A stretch of 64,000 nt of DNA from the NCBI GenBank assembly GCA_905214925.1, contig CAJMOB010000008.1, forward strand, positions 62,001 to 126,000. The letters are read 5' to 3'. Each line of letters opens with the position of its first letter. Positions within the stretch are counted from its first letter, which is position 1. The DNA comes from Scybalomonas sp905214925. GTDB lineage: Bacteria; Bacillota; Clostridia; Lachnospirales; Lachnospiraceae. The notes beneath the pieces were generated by a model. That model searched no databases and had not been told where the DNA came from. It saw nothing but the letters and a program-made list of their open reading frames with translations. This document shows, in pieces, positions 35,179-44,404 of this stretch. The position numbers and the translations under genes were made by a program.

Positions 35179-35223
35179 ACGAGGCGAAACACAGTTTACA
35201 AGTTTTTCACTCTCATAGATAAC

Positions 35224-35280
35224 AAAAAGGCATAGTGCGAATAGAAATCATCTTATTCTTACTATGCCTTTCCTTTTTTA
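35224..35280. terminator. Bidirectional terminator between convergent kinase and DUF368 genes
   Basis: Arms AAAGGCATAGT and ACTATGCCTTT around a 24-base loop, with T tracts on both strands. It serves the plus-strand two-component operon and the minus-strand DUF368 gene. Confidence 0.8.
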
Positions 35281-35318
35281 TATCATCTTTTTCTCTCTTT
35301 TTTGCTTATACTTTTCCC

Positions 35319-36191
35319 TTATACTTCCTTTTTCTCTCTTACGACTTGTAACAGTATAATTAATCCCACTCCAATCAAACAAGCACTAAAATGAAAACTT
35401 TCAAAATTCATTGCTGGCTGTGGAACTTCTAACGTAGTTGGCCCCATAACAATGGCATAGAGAGAACCGAGCATCATACCAAGAATCGCATACACCATCT
35501 GGGAACGAAACTTATCTAAACACACTTTAATTCCCTTTACAACAGTTAATGCTCCTGTAACAACACCAAGGCCAAATACGATAATAGCTGGTAAATAAGT
35601 AAGGTTAAAATGCAATAATTCTTTGATAGCATTAATAACAGGAACGTAGAGTCCAAAAATTAAAAGTAGAGTAGAACCTGAAATTCCTGGTAAAAACATA
35701 GCAGAAATCGCAATCATTCCAACGACAAATAAATAAATTCCACTTCCAATTGTGAGATGACTTAAATCCGATCCAACCGTTTGACTGCTGGAATTAAAAT
35801 AAGTGATTAACGCAACAACTGCCGCTCCTATCAATAAGAAAATAAAATTTTTATAATGCCCTACGATACATCCTTTTTCCTCCTGTATAATAACAGGAAT
35901 GGCACATACAATAAAGCCAATAAACAAAGAACTAATCACATAAATATTGGATTCAAAGACAGCAGAAAGAACGAGAACTGCTGAAATCATGCCGATAATC
36001 CAGCCAATTCCTAATTTCACTAAATACAAAAATGCTCGTTTTTTCTCCTCCATTCCTCGAAATGCTAAGTCATGGATAGAACCAATAAATTGATCATAAA
36101 ATCCCATAATAAAAGCAATGGTTCCTCCTGACACCCCTGGAACACTATCGGCTAGTGCCATACAAAATCCATTGATAATTGATCGTATCAT
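35319..36191 (-). CDS. DUF368 membrane protein (polyprenyl-phosphate transporter PopT family)
   Basis: 290 residues, about eight or nine hydrophobic spans. The N-terminal MALADSVPGVSGGTIAFIMGFYDQF and the internal ISAMFLPGISGSTLLLIFGLY are duplicated PGxSGxT motifs that define the DUF368 family. Members have been identified as undecaprenyl-phosphate recycling transporters for cell-wall synthesis. Monocistronic with TAGGAGG before the ATG. Family placement is firm; transport role here is by analogy. Confidence 0.9.
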   Translation of the reverse strand: MIRSIINGFCMALADSVPGVSGGTIAFIMGFYDQFIGSIHDLAFRGMEEKKRAFLYLVKLGIGWIIGMISAVLVLSAVFESNIYVISSLFIGFIVCAIPVIIQEEKGCIVGHYKNFIFLLIGAAVVALITYFNSSSQTVGSDLSHLTIGSGIYLFVVGMIAISAMFLPGISGSTLLLIFGLYVPVINAIKELLHFNLTYLPAIIVFGLGVVTGALTVVKGIKVCLDKFRSQMVYAILGMMLGSLYAIVMGPTTLEVPQPAMNFESFHFSACLIGVGLIILLQVVREKKEV

Positions 36192-36313
36192 GTTATTCCT
36201 CCTAAGTCATATTCTTTCTTTTTATCATTAAGTTCCCAAATCCATTTTATATCATTTTTTTCTTTTGTATAGGAGATCCTGTTCTAATTTACAGAAATTT
36301 TACAAAAAGAGAT

Positions 36314-36356
36314 TAAAAAAAGCATGATCTCTTTTCCGTGAGATCACGCCTTTTTC
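36314..36356 (-). terminator. Intrinsic terminator of the trmL operon
   Basis: GCATGATCTC pairs with GAGATCACGC (one mismatch), flanked by A and T runs; it begins at the trmL stop codon. Confidence 0.82.
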
Positions 36357-36848
36357 TTACCATTCGTAATGATGAAGTTGTCCTTCTAATTGAAGGTGAT
36401 CAAATCCTTGTTGGCGCATTGCTTCATAAGCAACGATAGCAACGGAATTCGATAAGTTTAAGGAACGAATATGGGGAATCATAGGGATTCTCACACAGTC
36501 TTCTTTATGTTCTAATAAAATTTCTTCTGGAATTCCAGCACTTTCTTTTCCAAACATAATATAGCAACCATCTTCATAGTTTACATCAACATAAGTCTGT
36601 TTTGATTTTGTCGTTGCCATATAAATATGGGCATTTGGATTCTTTTCTAAAAATTCTTCGAAATTAACGTAAGTTCTTACATCTAACTTATCCCAATAAT
36701 CAAGTCCTGCTCGTTTTACGGACTTATCATCAATTTTAAATCCCAGTGGTTCAATTAAATGTAATACCGCACCAAGCGCTACACAAGTTCTTCCGATATT
36801 TCCTGTGTTTGCTGGCATTTCTGGTTCATGTAATACAATATGGATCAT
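36357..36848 (-). CDS. trmL: tRNA (cytidine(34)-2'-O)-methyltransferase
   Basis: 163 residues, the standard length for this SPOUT methyltransferase. Motifs: IVLHEPEMPANTGNIGRTC at the N-terminus, CYIMFGKESAGIPEEIL (motif 2) and CVRIPMIPHIRSLNLSNSVAIVAYEAMRQ (motif 3). It methylates the wobble ribose of tRNA-Leu. It ends an operon with the aminotransferase 14 bases upstream. Confidence 0.94.
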   Translation of the reverse strand: MIHIVLHEPEMPANTGNIGRTCVALGAVLHLIEPLGFKIDDKSVKRAGLDYWDKLDVRTYVNFEEFLEKNPNAHIYMATTKSKQTYVDVNYEDGCYIMFGKESAGIPEEILLEHKEDCVRIPMIPHIRSLNLSNSVAIVAYEAMRQQGFDHLQLEGQLHHYEW

Positions 36849-36862
36849 GTTTTTCTTCCTTT

Positions 36863-38041
36863 TTACTTCTTTTTATTCTCTTCTCTTAATGTTGTAATAA
36901 AATGCTCTACTCGCTCTAATGCTCGTTTTAACTCTTCAATCGAGTAGGCATAAGAAATACGGATAAAGCCTTCTCCACACGCACCAAAAGCAGATCCTGG
37001 AACAACAGCTACTTTTTCTTGCTCCAATAATTTTGTTGCAAACTCTTCAGAAGTCATTCCAAATTCTTTAATACAAGGGAAAATATAAAAAGCACCATAT
37101 GGTTCAAAACACTGTAGCTTCATTCTTTTCATAGCATTCATCAAATAATTTCTTCTTAAATTATAAGACTTTCTCATTTCTTCTACATCGTTATCCCCAT
37201 TTCTCAATGCGCTTATTGCCGCATACTGGCTTGTTGTTGGAGCTGCCATAATACAAAATTGATGAATTTTTGTCATCTGTTCTAAAATAACTTTTGGTCC
37301 CATGGCATATCCAAGTCTCCAACCTGTCATAGCAAATGCTTTAGAAAAACCGTTGATTACAATCGTTCGTTCTTTCATTCCTGGGAAAGATGCAATGCTT
37401 GTATGCTCCATACCATAAGTGAGAGCTGCATAGATCTCATCAGAAATAACAAAAAGATCCTTTTCTACTACAACTTCTGCGATGGCTTTTAAATCTTCCT
37501 TTGTCATAATGGCCCCAGTTGGGTTATTTGGATAAGATAAAATAAGAACTTTTGTCTTATCGGTAATAGCATTTAAAAGCTGTTCTTTTTGAAGACGAAA
37601 CTCATATTTTTCTTCTAATTCTACAGAAACTGGCACTCCATTTGCTAACTTAATGCAAGGGAGATAAGATACATAGCAAGGTTCTGGCATAATAACCTCA
37701 TCCCCTGGATTTAACATGGCGCGAAGAGCAATATCAATGGCTTCGCTTCCGCCTACTGTTACAAGCACTTCATCTTTTGCGTGATAGCGAATTCCTAACG
37801 TGCGCTCTGTATACTCTACGATTGCCTCACGAAGATCCATAAGACCAGCGTTAGAAGTATAATAGGTTCTTCCTTTTTCAAGAGAATAAATTCCTTCTTC
37901 TCTTATGTGCCAAGGAGTGTCAAAATCAGGCTCCCCAACCCCTAAAGAAATAGCGTCTGGCATTTCATTTACGATATCAAAAAATTTACGGATTCCAGAA
38001 GGTTGGATTTCTACAATTCTATCGGATAAAGGATTTCTCAT
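36863..38041 (-). CDS. Pyridoxal-phosphate aminotransferase, class I/II (PatA-like)
   Basis: 392 residues. Fold-type I features include ISLGVGEPDFDTPWHI near the N-terminus, LSYPNNPTGAIM, the PLP-binding Lys in INGFSKAFAMTGWRLGY (about 235) and RISYAYS near the C-terminus. It probably transaminates amino acids such as aspartate, alanine or N-acetyl-diaminopimelate. Its start overlaps the Lrp stop by four bases (ATGA), and Lrp-type neighbours often control such genes, so amino-acid-responsive regulation is likely. Confidence 0.92.
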   Translation of the reverse strand: MRNPLSDRIVEIQPSGIRKFFDIVNEMPDAISLGVGEPDFDTPWHIREEGIYSLEKGRTYYTSNAGLMDLREAIVEYTERTLGIRYHAKDEVLVTVGGSEAIDIALRAMLNPGDEVIMPEPCYVSYLPCIKLANGVPVSVELEEKYEFRLQKEQLLNAITDKTKVLILSYPNNPTGAIMTKEDLKAIAEVVVEKDLFVISDEIYAALTYGMEHTSIASFPGMKERTIVINGFSKAFAMTGWRLGYAMGPKVILEQMTKIHQFCIMAAPTTSQYAAISALRNGDNDVEEMRKSYNLRRNYLMNAMKRMKLQCFEPYGAFYIFPCIKEFGMTSEEFATKLLEQEKVAVVPGSAFGACGEGFIRISYAYSIEELKRALERVEHFITTLREENKKK

Positions 38042-38520
38042 GGAAGGATCGCCATCCTTTCTGGCTTTGTCACGGCTTCCATAACAGTTCCATGATCTTT
38101 ATATTTCTTTAAAATAAAGTGTGTTGCTGTACTTAACACTGGTTCTAATGGTGCTAGTTTTTCTGATACAAACATGGCAACTTCTTTCATTGTTTTTCCT
38201 TCAATTACGACTGTTAAATCAAAACTTCCAGACATTAAATAAACAGATTTTACTTCTGGAAAATTGTAGATACGTTCTGCGATCTGATCAAATCCTCTTC
38301 CACGCTGTGGTGTTACTTTTACTTCGATTAAGGCAGTTACACTTTCCTTATCTGTTTTATCCCAATTAATTAAAGTATGATAGCCACAGATCACTTTTTC
38401 TTCTTCCATTTTCGCGATCTCATTAATAATCGTTACTTCATCTACCCCAAACATATCCGCTAAATCTTTTGTGGATAGTTTGTTATTCTTTTCTATCATT
38501 GTTAAAATTTCTTCTCTCAT
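38038..38520 (-). CDS. Lrp/AsnC-family transcriptional regulator
   Basis: 160 residues. An N-terminal HTH (about 10-55, LSTKDLADMFGVDEVTIINEIAKMEEEKVI) precedes an AsnC_trans_reg ligand-binding domain (about 70-145: VTALIEVKVTPQRGRGFDQIAERI and VYLMSGSFDLTVVIEG). It forms amino-acid-sensing oligomers. Translationally coupled to the aminotransferase, which it probably controls. Confidence 0.92.
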   Translation of the reverse strand: MREEILTMIEKNNKLSTKDLADMFGVDEVTIINEIAKMEEEKVICGYHTLINWDKTDKESVTALIEVKVTPQRGRGFDQIAERIYNFPEVKSVYLMSGSFDLTVVIEGKTMKEVAMFVSEKLAPLEPVLSTATHFILKKYKDHGTVMEAVTKPERMAILP

Positions 38521-38526
38521 TTTAGC

Positions 38527-39519
38527 TCACTCCATTATAAATAGTTTATTGATTTCGTCCGATTTTGGTGGTTCTAGATAGCGTTCTTCTTCTCCATTTC
38601 TTATAATTCTATCATTTCCTGCCACTGTCTTCCCAATAATAACAGCAGGAATCCCTGAGCGATTCAAGGCTTCTACCACATCATTTCCTCGCTCTGTAGC
38701 GATTAAAAGACTGCCGACAGAATTTAATCGATATGGATTTAAATCAAAGAACTCGCAGATCTCAACCGTTTCCTGTTTCATTGGAATTTTCATAAGATCT
38801 ACTTCTAGTCCCACCTTACCCGCGGCTGCGAAATCCCATAACGCACCAAACACCCCACTTTTTGAAACTTGGTGAATGGCACCAACATGACAAGCCTTTA
38901 ATACTTCCATCTCATCTTTAATCGGTAAAAACTGTTTTAATGCCTTCGCTCCATCTAAAAAGTCATTCGGATAACGAGTTTGTAGCTCCTGCTCCATTCG
39001 CTCTGCTAATCGAGCAGTTTCACTAAAACCACACCATTTTGTCATGACAATCTCCATCTCTTCTTTTAAAGAAGAAGAATGGAAATATTCCTTCTCATTT
39101 AAAACTCCTACCGCAGTAACGGTTAAAATTGGTTCTAAAACAGAAGGTGTCACTTCTGTATGTCCTCCTATAACATCAATGTTTAATCGCTGGCACTGGA
39201 TTCTTAAATCTTCCATGATTCTTTTTAGCCCTTTTTCCTCCATTTTAGCTGGAAGAAGGATACTTACAAGAACAGAGATGACTTCCGCTCCTGTCATTGC
39301 CACGTCATTGACCGCTTCATAAAGACCATACTCTCCCACTTCTTTCTTCGTTCCAATGAAAGGATTTGTAGAAAGCACCACTGTTTGTTGTGTGGAAATA
39401 TCCATGATTCCCGCCTGTTCTCCAATGGCTGGCCCTTGAATTACTTCGGTTCTTTTTTTCTTTAATTGTTTTAAAACGCTTCGAACCAATACGTTTTCTG
39501 GTGCTTTTCCATTCTTCAT
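38527..39519 (-). CDS. AIR-synthase/HypE-like ATP-utilising protein
   Basis: 330 residues. It matches the PurM/HypE/ThiL/SelD superfamily: N-terminal VVLSTNPFIGTKKEVGEYGLYEAVNDVAMTGAEVISV, VIGGHTEVTP, then C-terminal HQVSKSGVFGALWDFAAAGKVGLEVD. It is shorter than GTP-binding relatives and no hydrogenase genes are nearby, so a hydrogenase-maturation role is doubtful. It lies between VanW and Lrp in a tightly spaced operon (6 and 23 bases). Exact reaction unknown. Confidence 0.8.
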   Translation of the reverse strand: MKNGKAPENVLVRSVLKQLKKKRTEVIQGPAIGEQAGIMDISTQQTVVLSTNPFIGTKKEVGEYGLYEAVNDVAMTGAEVISVLVSILLPAKMEEKGLKRIMEDLRIQCQRLNIDVIGGHTEVTPSVLEPILTVTAVGVLNEKEYFHSSSLKEEMEIVMTKWCGFSETARLAERMEQELQTRYPNDFLDGAKALKQFLPIKDEMEVLKACHVGAIHQVSKSGVFGALWDFAAAGKVGLEVDLMKIPMKQETVEICEFFDLNPYRLNSVGSLLIATERGNDVVEALNRSGIPAVIIGKTVAGNDRIIRNGEEERYLEPPKSDEINKLFIME

Positions 39520-39542
39520 GGCGATTCCTTTCTCTTTTTTTC

Positions 39543-41072
39543 TTACTCCTCTGAATTCACCTGCTCATTTGTACTTTCACTTGTGGTTGTGCTTTCAGAA
39601 GAATTGCTTGTTGTTTCTTCTTTTTCTTCAGAAGATTCTGTTTGCGTCGTTTCCTCTTTTGTTGTTTCTTCTTTTGTTGTCTCTTCTTCCTTTGTTTCCT
39701 CTTCTTTTGGCTGTTCTGGCTGTTTTGTTCCAACCGTCACTCTTCTTGGAGAAGATTGATAGGTACTCGTATTCACAAGAATGGAATCCGTTTTCTCACC
39801 ATCGATATAAATGTCCTTCCAAAGCTGTGCCCGATATCCAATATGTGCGGACTGGGTAACAATAGTTTGCCCTACTGGCATCGTTGGATCTTCTTTTTCA
39901 ATATCCGCTCCTGGTTGGTAAGTTTCTAATGTTTCACTACGAAATTCTATTTTTCGGTTGCTTGCTCTTGTTTCTTTTCCATAAATGGTAAAAGTAACAT
40001 TTCGATTATATGTAGTTCCTTCAATATAGATTGGGGAATCCGTATTGTTTTTGAATTTTAGATTCTTATAAGTGCCTGCCATAGCTGCATCCGCCGCTAA
40101 TGGTACATATCCTACAATCATAGAGTGAGGAGATCGTTCTGTTATTTCTAACTCAGAACGGATTACCGCATTATAAAGGGTTGTGGACACTTGGCAAATA
40201 CCTCCACCAATACTATCGATTACCTCTCCATTTGAATAGGCTTTCCCTGTACGATATCCATTTTCATAAGTATAAGGTGCAACTTTTTCATAAGTCGAAA
40301 ATTCTTCTCCTGGATAAAGCACCGTTCCATTGATATGCCCTGCACCTGTTGCCACATTTTGTGCACGATCCGATGTGGAAGAAGAATAATTCGTTGTAAA
40401 AGTCCCAAGGACATCTTTCACTTCTTTTAAGTCAGCACTTTTATATTCTGGCTCATCTTTTTTTGTCTCCACAAGAAAAGAATCCTCTTGTCCATCCCAT
40501 GTCTCACTGACATACGACTTAAACTTCTTTGCGGTTTTATCATAATCGATAACAAGGCCTTCTTTTTCTGGAATCACTTGAAAAGCGCCATTTTCTCTCT
40601 TAATAGAAGCATTTTGTGCCTTTTGGACTAAAGTATCCTCAGAATCTGTTATCACTTGTTTTAACTTTTTAGTACTAATCGTCTTATCCAATGTTAGTTG
40701 TAAAGGATTTTCCTCAATATCTTTTTTCTCTTTATAACGTTTAATAATATTTCCTTCTTTTCCATAAGAAAATGCCTCTTCCACAACTTCTTTATTTGCA
40801 TAAGTGAGACCAACTTCTTCCATGGATACGGAAACTTTATCTAAATCGGTTTTAAATTCGATTTGCGTCTCCTTTAACCCAGTCATATAGGTATCAATTT
40901 TCTTTTGTGCCTCTTCTTTTGTATCACCGCTAATATCAATTCCATCGATAGAAATTCCATTATAAATATAATTGTCTTCTGTTTTTGCATAGACGGCCTC
41001 TGTAGAATTTCCGATTATCCCCATCGTTATGATACTAGTGAGCGCTAAAGCCGCTATCCATTGTTTTTTCAT
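39543..41072 (-). CDS. VanW-family exported protein with Glu/Thr-rich tail
   Basis: 509 residues from the ATG at 41072, chosen because GGAAGGGG lies just upstream. Signal peptide or membrane anchor KKQWIAALALTSIITMGIIG. Repeated peptidoglycan-binding-4-like segments follow (YNGISIDGIDISGDTKEEAQKKI), then the VanW domain: YPGEEFSTYEKVAPYTYENGYRTGK, GGICQVSTTLYNAVIRSELEITERSPHS and KFKNNTDSPIYIEG. A low-complexity Glu/Thr/Ser tail (about 455-509) looks like a wall-spanning stretch. VanW was first seen with vancomycin resistance genes, but no van ligases occur here, so a general cell-envelope role is more likely. Confidence 0.88.
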   Translation of the reverse strand: MKKQWIAALALTSIITMGIIGNSTEAVYAKTEDNYIYNGISIDGIDISGDTKEEAQKKIDTYMTGLKETQIEFKTDLDKVSVSMEEVGLTYANKEVVEEAFSYGKEGNIIKRYKEKKDIEENPLQLTLDKTISTKKLKQVITDSEDTLVQKAQNASIKRENGAFQVIPEKEGLVIDYDKTAKKFKSYVSETWDGQEDSFLVETKKDEPEYKSADLKEVKDVLGTFTTNYSSSTSDRAQNVATGAGHINGTVLYPGEEFSTYEKVAPYTYENGYRTGKAYSNGEVIDSIGGGICQVSTTLYNAVIRSELEITERSPHSMIVGYVPLAADAAMAGTYKNLKFKNNTDSPIYIEGTTYNRNVTFTIYGKETRASNRKIEFRSETLETYQPGADIEKEDPTMPVGQTIVTQSAHIGYRAQLWKDIYIDGEKTDSILVNTSTYQSSPRRVTVGTKQPEQPKEEETKEEETTKEETTKEETTQTESSEEKEETTSNSSESTTTSESTNEQVNSEE

Positions 41073-41129
41073 GCCAAAGCCCCTTCCTTTTTTCATTAAC
41101 GAGAAACTCGCTCCTTTTGCTTCTAATCA

Positions 41130-41166
41130 AAAACTAATCCCTTATTTATTACTTAGGGACTCTTTT
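41130..41166 (-). terminator. Terminator at the end of the nth-exonuclease operon
   Basis: Minus strand: AGTCCCT and AGGGATT pair around a 12-base AT loop, followed by AGTTTTT. It overlaps the stop of the 30-residue peptide. Confidence 0.6.
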
Positions 41167-41257
41167 ACATAAAAATAGATGCTATCGTAGGAACGATCAT
41201 AGCTAATATGATAAGCACTACAATAATTGTTGAAATAATTCTTTTCCGTTTATTCAT
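41165..41257 (-). CDS. 30-residue single-span membrane peptide
   Basis: ATG at 41257 to TAA at 41165. The sequence is a basic start (MNKRKR) followed by one strongly hydrophobic span (IISTIIVVLIILAMIVPTIA), ending SIFM. An excellent AAAGGAG ribosome binding site overlaps the stop codon of the exonuclease gene, eight bases before the ATG, and a terminator follows at once. The layout is that of a real, translationally coupled small membrane protein. It resembles in size and style the tiny single-span proteins common in Firmicutes, but I cannot name a family. Confidence 0.65.
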   Translation of the reverse strand: MNKRKRIISTIIVVLIILAMIVPTIASIFM

Positions 41258-41271
41258 TTCTTCTATCTCCT

Positions 41272-41988
41272 TTATCGAGTCATCATACCATGTTTTAATA
41301 TAATGGAATCAATGAGTTTTGATGCCTCACTCTTTGATAACTGTTCCATATCTGTTGTGTTCTCTATTTTATGATATTTTAAGAGATCATTCAAGTATCT
41401 CTTTTGACGAATCGTAGCAGGTTCCCATTTTTTCGGACGATAAAAAAGTGGATTTCCATGAAAAGCATCTGGATTTTCCTTCCCAAACTGACGAATCATT
41501 TGTTCGTAACAATATGCAGTTGCCTTTGCATCATAAGCAGCACGATGAGCTTTTTCATTTCGATATTGATAATGTTCACATAAACTACCTAACTTTTTAT
41601 TTGGAAGCTCTGGAAGAAATTTCCTCGCAAGATCTAATGTATCAATTCCATTTTTTTCAAAAGGAAGTCCATAAAGACTTGCCGCTGTCTTCATAAATTT
41701 ATAATCAAACATCAAGTTGTGTCCGAGCAAAGCATAGCCATCACAAAACTTTACAAACTCCTCAATAACCGCCTGTTTTTCATAGCCTTCTCTTTGTAGC
41801 ATAGCGTCTGAAATTCCTGTTAAATCAGAAATAAAAGGGCTAAGTGGCTTATGTATATTGACAAAGCAAGTAAACTGCTCTGTCAATCTTCCTTCTACGA
41901 CTTTCACTGCACCGACTTCTATAATTTCATCGGATTCTACATTCAGCCCTGTCGTTTCTAAATCAAAACAAATATAAGTGCGAATCAT
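41272..41988 (-). CDS. DnaQ-like 3'-5' exonuclease (DEDDh family)
   Basis: 238 residues. Exo I CFDLETTGLN, Exo II LLGHNLMFDYKFM and Exo III HRAAYDAKATAYCYEQM give the acidic residues and the His of the DEDDh active site. It resembles the epsilon or PolC-type exonuclease domain as a free-standing protein. A C-terminal extension (about 185-238) may bind DNA. It follows nth by two bases, suggesting a role in DNA repair or nucleic acid turnover. GAGG precedes the ATG. Confidence 0.9.
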   Translation of the reverse strand: MIRTYICFDLETTGLNVESDEIIEVGAVKVVEGRLTEQFTCFVNIHKPLSPFISDLTGISDAMLQREGYEKQAVIEEFVKFCDGYALLGHNLMFDYKFMKTAASLYGLPFEKNGIDTLDLARKFLPELPNKKLGSLCEHYQYRNEKAHRAAYDAKATAYCYEQMIRQFGKENPDAFHGNPLFYRPKKWEPATIRQKRYLNDLLKYHKIENTTDMEQLSKSEASKLIDSIILKHGMMTR

Positions 41989-41990
41989 AG

Positions 41991-42647
41991 CTACACCTCA
42001 CAAGATGGGCATACATGGCGCAATGCACAAATCTCACATTTTGGACTTCTTGCGGTACAAACCGTTCTTCCTAGTGTAATGATCTGAATATTATAAAGAA
42101 TCCATTGTTCTTTTGGAAGAATTTTCATTAAGTCCTGCTCGATTTTATCGGGATCGTCATTGGTTGTGAACCCAAATTTTCTTGAAATTCTTTTTACATG
42201 AGTATCCACAACGATGCTTGGCTCATGATAAATATTTCCACGAATTACATTGGCAGTCTTTCGTCCAACCCCTGGAAGAGCTGTCAGTTCTTTGATATCC
42301 TTTGGAACGACTCCATGATATTCTCTTAAAAGAATCCCTGCACAATTAATAATATTTTTGGCTTTATTTTTATAAAAACCTGTGGAATAAATATCTCTTT
42401 CCATTTCTGCTAAGTCCGCATTGGCAAACGATTCTAATGTTGGATACTTAACAAACAGATCTTTTGTCACTTGATTTACCCGCTCATCGGTGCATTGGGC
42501 ACTTAAAATCGTAGCAAACAATAACTGCCATGGTGTTTCATGATTTAAATAACAAACATATTCTTTTCCAAATGTTTCATTTAATAAATCAATAATTTCT
42601 AACACTTGTTTTTTTGTCGCTTTTTTCACTATCTTCTTTTGTGACAC
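41991..42647 (-). CDS. nth: Endonuclease III (DNA glycosylase/AP lyase)
   Basis: 218 residues. The helix-hairpin-helix LTALPGVGRKTANVI with catalytic Lys, the Asp in SIVVDTHVKRI, and the C-terminal 4Fe-4S motif C-x6-C-x2-C-x5-C (CTARSPKCEICALRHVC) are all present. It removes oxidised pyrimidines and cuts the abasic site. The start is GTG, six or seven bases after GGAGG. It is in an operon with the radical SAM gene upstream and the exonuclease downstream. Confidence 0.95.
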   Translation of the reverse strand: MSQKKIVKKATKKQVLEIIDLLNETFGKEYVCYLNHETPWQLLFATILSAQCTDERVNQVTKDLFVKYPTLESFANADLAEMERDIYSTGFYKNKAKNIINCAGILLREYHGVVPKDIKELTALPGVGRKTANVIRGNIYHEPSIVVDTHVKRISRKFGFTTNDDPDKIEQDLMKILPKEQWILYNIQIITLGRTVCTARSPKCEICALRHVCPSCEV

Positions 42648-42671
42648 TTGAAACCTCCATTTTCCTTTCTT

Positions 42672-44384
42672 TTATTTTTCTATCAAAAGATTGCTTACTG
42701 TTGCCTCATAAGTCAAAGGATTTCTCATTTCATAATTAAAAAGAATATGTTGCTCTTCTCCTACTCTTTCTCCTTTTTTTGCTGTCTCCACGGGACTTAA
42801 TGTGAATTGTTCGATATGAGCCGTTTTATTCTTTTTATAATATGGTTGATAAAGCTTTTTAAATTCACTTGGATCCTTTGCCCATGATGGACGTTTTTTG
42901 ACATTTTCTCTTAAATAGAGATCATAGAGCATAATCTCCTCTAAGAGCTCTATTTGAAGCCCTTTCTTCTCCAACACATCCTGTTCTTGTTTTATGAAGT
43001 CCATTAAAATCTCATAACGGGCAAGACGATTGTGTTTTAAAAGATGTAATTCTTTTTCCTCATAATACTTGGATAATCCATAATAGAAATCATAAGGACT
43101 TTCAAAAAAATGAAGCAAATAACGAATCGTATTCACATATTGATTGCTGTTATAATACACTTCCGTCATTTCTTCAACACCTTTTAATTTTAACACATCA
43201 TCATAGGTAATCCAATTGGTAGAAAGCACTTCATATGGTGGTTTATTCCAATACTGAATTCCATATTCGTTTCGATTACGGTACATTTTTGAACCTTTTA
43301 ATACTTTTAAAAACCCAAGCTGTAACTGATTTGGATTCATAGCATGAACATCGTTATAAGACGTAATAAAGCGATCATAGTTTTCATAAGGAAGTCCTAC
43401 AATAAGGTCTAAATGCTGATGAATATTTCCATAACTATTAATCTTGGCTACAATCTCTTTTAAACGCTCTAAATCCATCGTTCGATCGATTTCTTCAATC
43501 GTTGGTTCGTAAGTGGACTGAACCCCTATTTCTAACTGAATTAGCCCCGGACGCATTTTCTGAAAAAGTTCTAAATCTTCTTCTTTTAAAATATCCGCAG
43601 ACACTTCAAAATGAAAATTTGTAATCCCATTATCATGTTCTGTAATATACTTCCAAATCATATGCGCGTGTTTTCGATCACAGTTAAAAGTACGGTCAAC
43701 AAACTTCACCTGTTTTACTTTATGATCTAAGAAAAATTGTAATTCTTGTTCCACCAATTCCTTTTTGCGAAAACGAACATTTCGATCTACAGAGGAAAGG
43801 CAATAACTGCAAGAAAATGGGCAACCACGGCTTGACTCATAATAAATAATTTTATTTTCAAACTTCTTCATATCATCATCATAATAGACAAAAGGCAATG
43901 TATTCATATCTAGAATCTCTCTTTGTGGATTGCTATAAATCTTACCATCTTCCCCACGATATACGATTCCTTGGATCTCTGATAAAGAGCGATTATTATC
44001 CAGTTTCATTTCTATTAACTGTTTAAAGGTTTCCTCCCCTTCTCCCGTCATAATGAGATCCACTTCTTCATGTTCTTCTAGCACTTTTCTTGCATGATAA
44101 GAAACTTCTGGTCCCCCAAGCCAAATAGGAACATCTGGTCTTATTTTCTTCAATTCTTTTATAATTGTATAGACCATATCCACATTCCAAATATAACAAG
44201 AAAAGCAAAAAAGATCGCCACCTTGTTTATAAATATCTTGTAAAATATCCTCTTCATAATTATTAATCGTATATTCTAATAATTGAATATTCGCGTCTGG
44301 GCGATTGGCATAGGCTTTTAGACTATAAATAGCTAAGTTCGAATGAATATATTTCGCATTAATAGCCGTTAATAATACTTTCAT
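42672..44384 (-). CDS. B12-binding-domain radical SAM protein (DUF4080-type)
   Basis: 570 residues. The N-terminal cobalamin-binding-like Rossmann domain (about 1-140) includes DLFCFSCYIWNVDM and PDVPIWLGGPEVSYHA. It lacks the full DxHxxG cobalamin His motif, so cobalamin binding is uncertain. The radical SAM cluster motif CPFSCSYC lies near residue 187 (CxxxCxxC), followed by a TIM-barrel-like core and a DUF4080 C-terminus (about 350-570). The reaction is unknown; such proteins are frequent in anaerobes. AGGAG precedes the ATG. Confidence 0.88.
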   Translation of the reverse strand: MKVLLTAINAKYIHSNLAIYSLKAYANRPDANIQLLEYTINNYEEDILQDIYKQGGDLFCFSCYIWNVDMVYTIIKELKKIRPDVPIWLGGPEVSYHARKVLEEHEEVDLIMTGEGEETFKQLIEMKLDNNRSLSEIQGIVYRGEDGKIYSNPQREILDMNTLPFVYYDDDMKKFENKIIYYESSRGCPFSCSYCLSSVDRNVRFRKKELVEQELQFFLDHKVKQVKFVDRTFNCDRKHAHMIWKYITEHDNGITNFHFEVSADILKEEDLELFQKMRPGLIQLEIGVQSTYEPTIEEIDRTMDLERLKEIVAKINSYGNIHQHLDLIVGLPYENYDRFITSYNDVHAMNPNQLQLGFLKVLKGSKMYRNRNEYGIQYWNKPPYEVLSTNWITYDDVLKLKGVEEMTEVYYNSNQYVNTIRYLLHFFESPYDFYYGLSKYYEEKELHLLKHNRLARYEILMDFIKQEQDVLEKKGLQIELLEEIMLYDLYLRENVKKRPSWAKDPSEFKKLYQPYYKKNKTAHIEQFTLSPVETAKKGERVGEEQHILFNYEMRNPLTYEATVSNLLIEK

Positions 44385-44404
44385 GTTTGTTCTCCTGTTC
44401 TCCT

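Noticed and set aside
39543..41072. Vancomycin resistance locus (VanW plus VanRS-like pair)
   Set aside because: VanW-like and VanR/S-like genes are 25 kb apart and no VanHAX-type ligase or dipeptidase is present, so general envelope roles are more likely.
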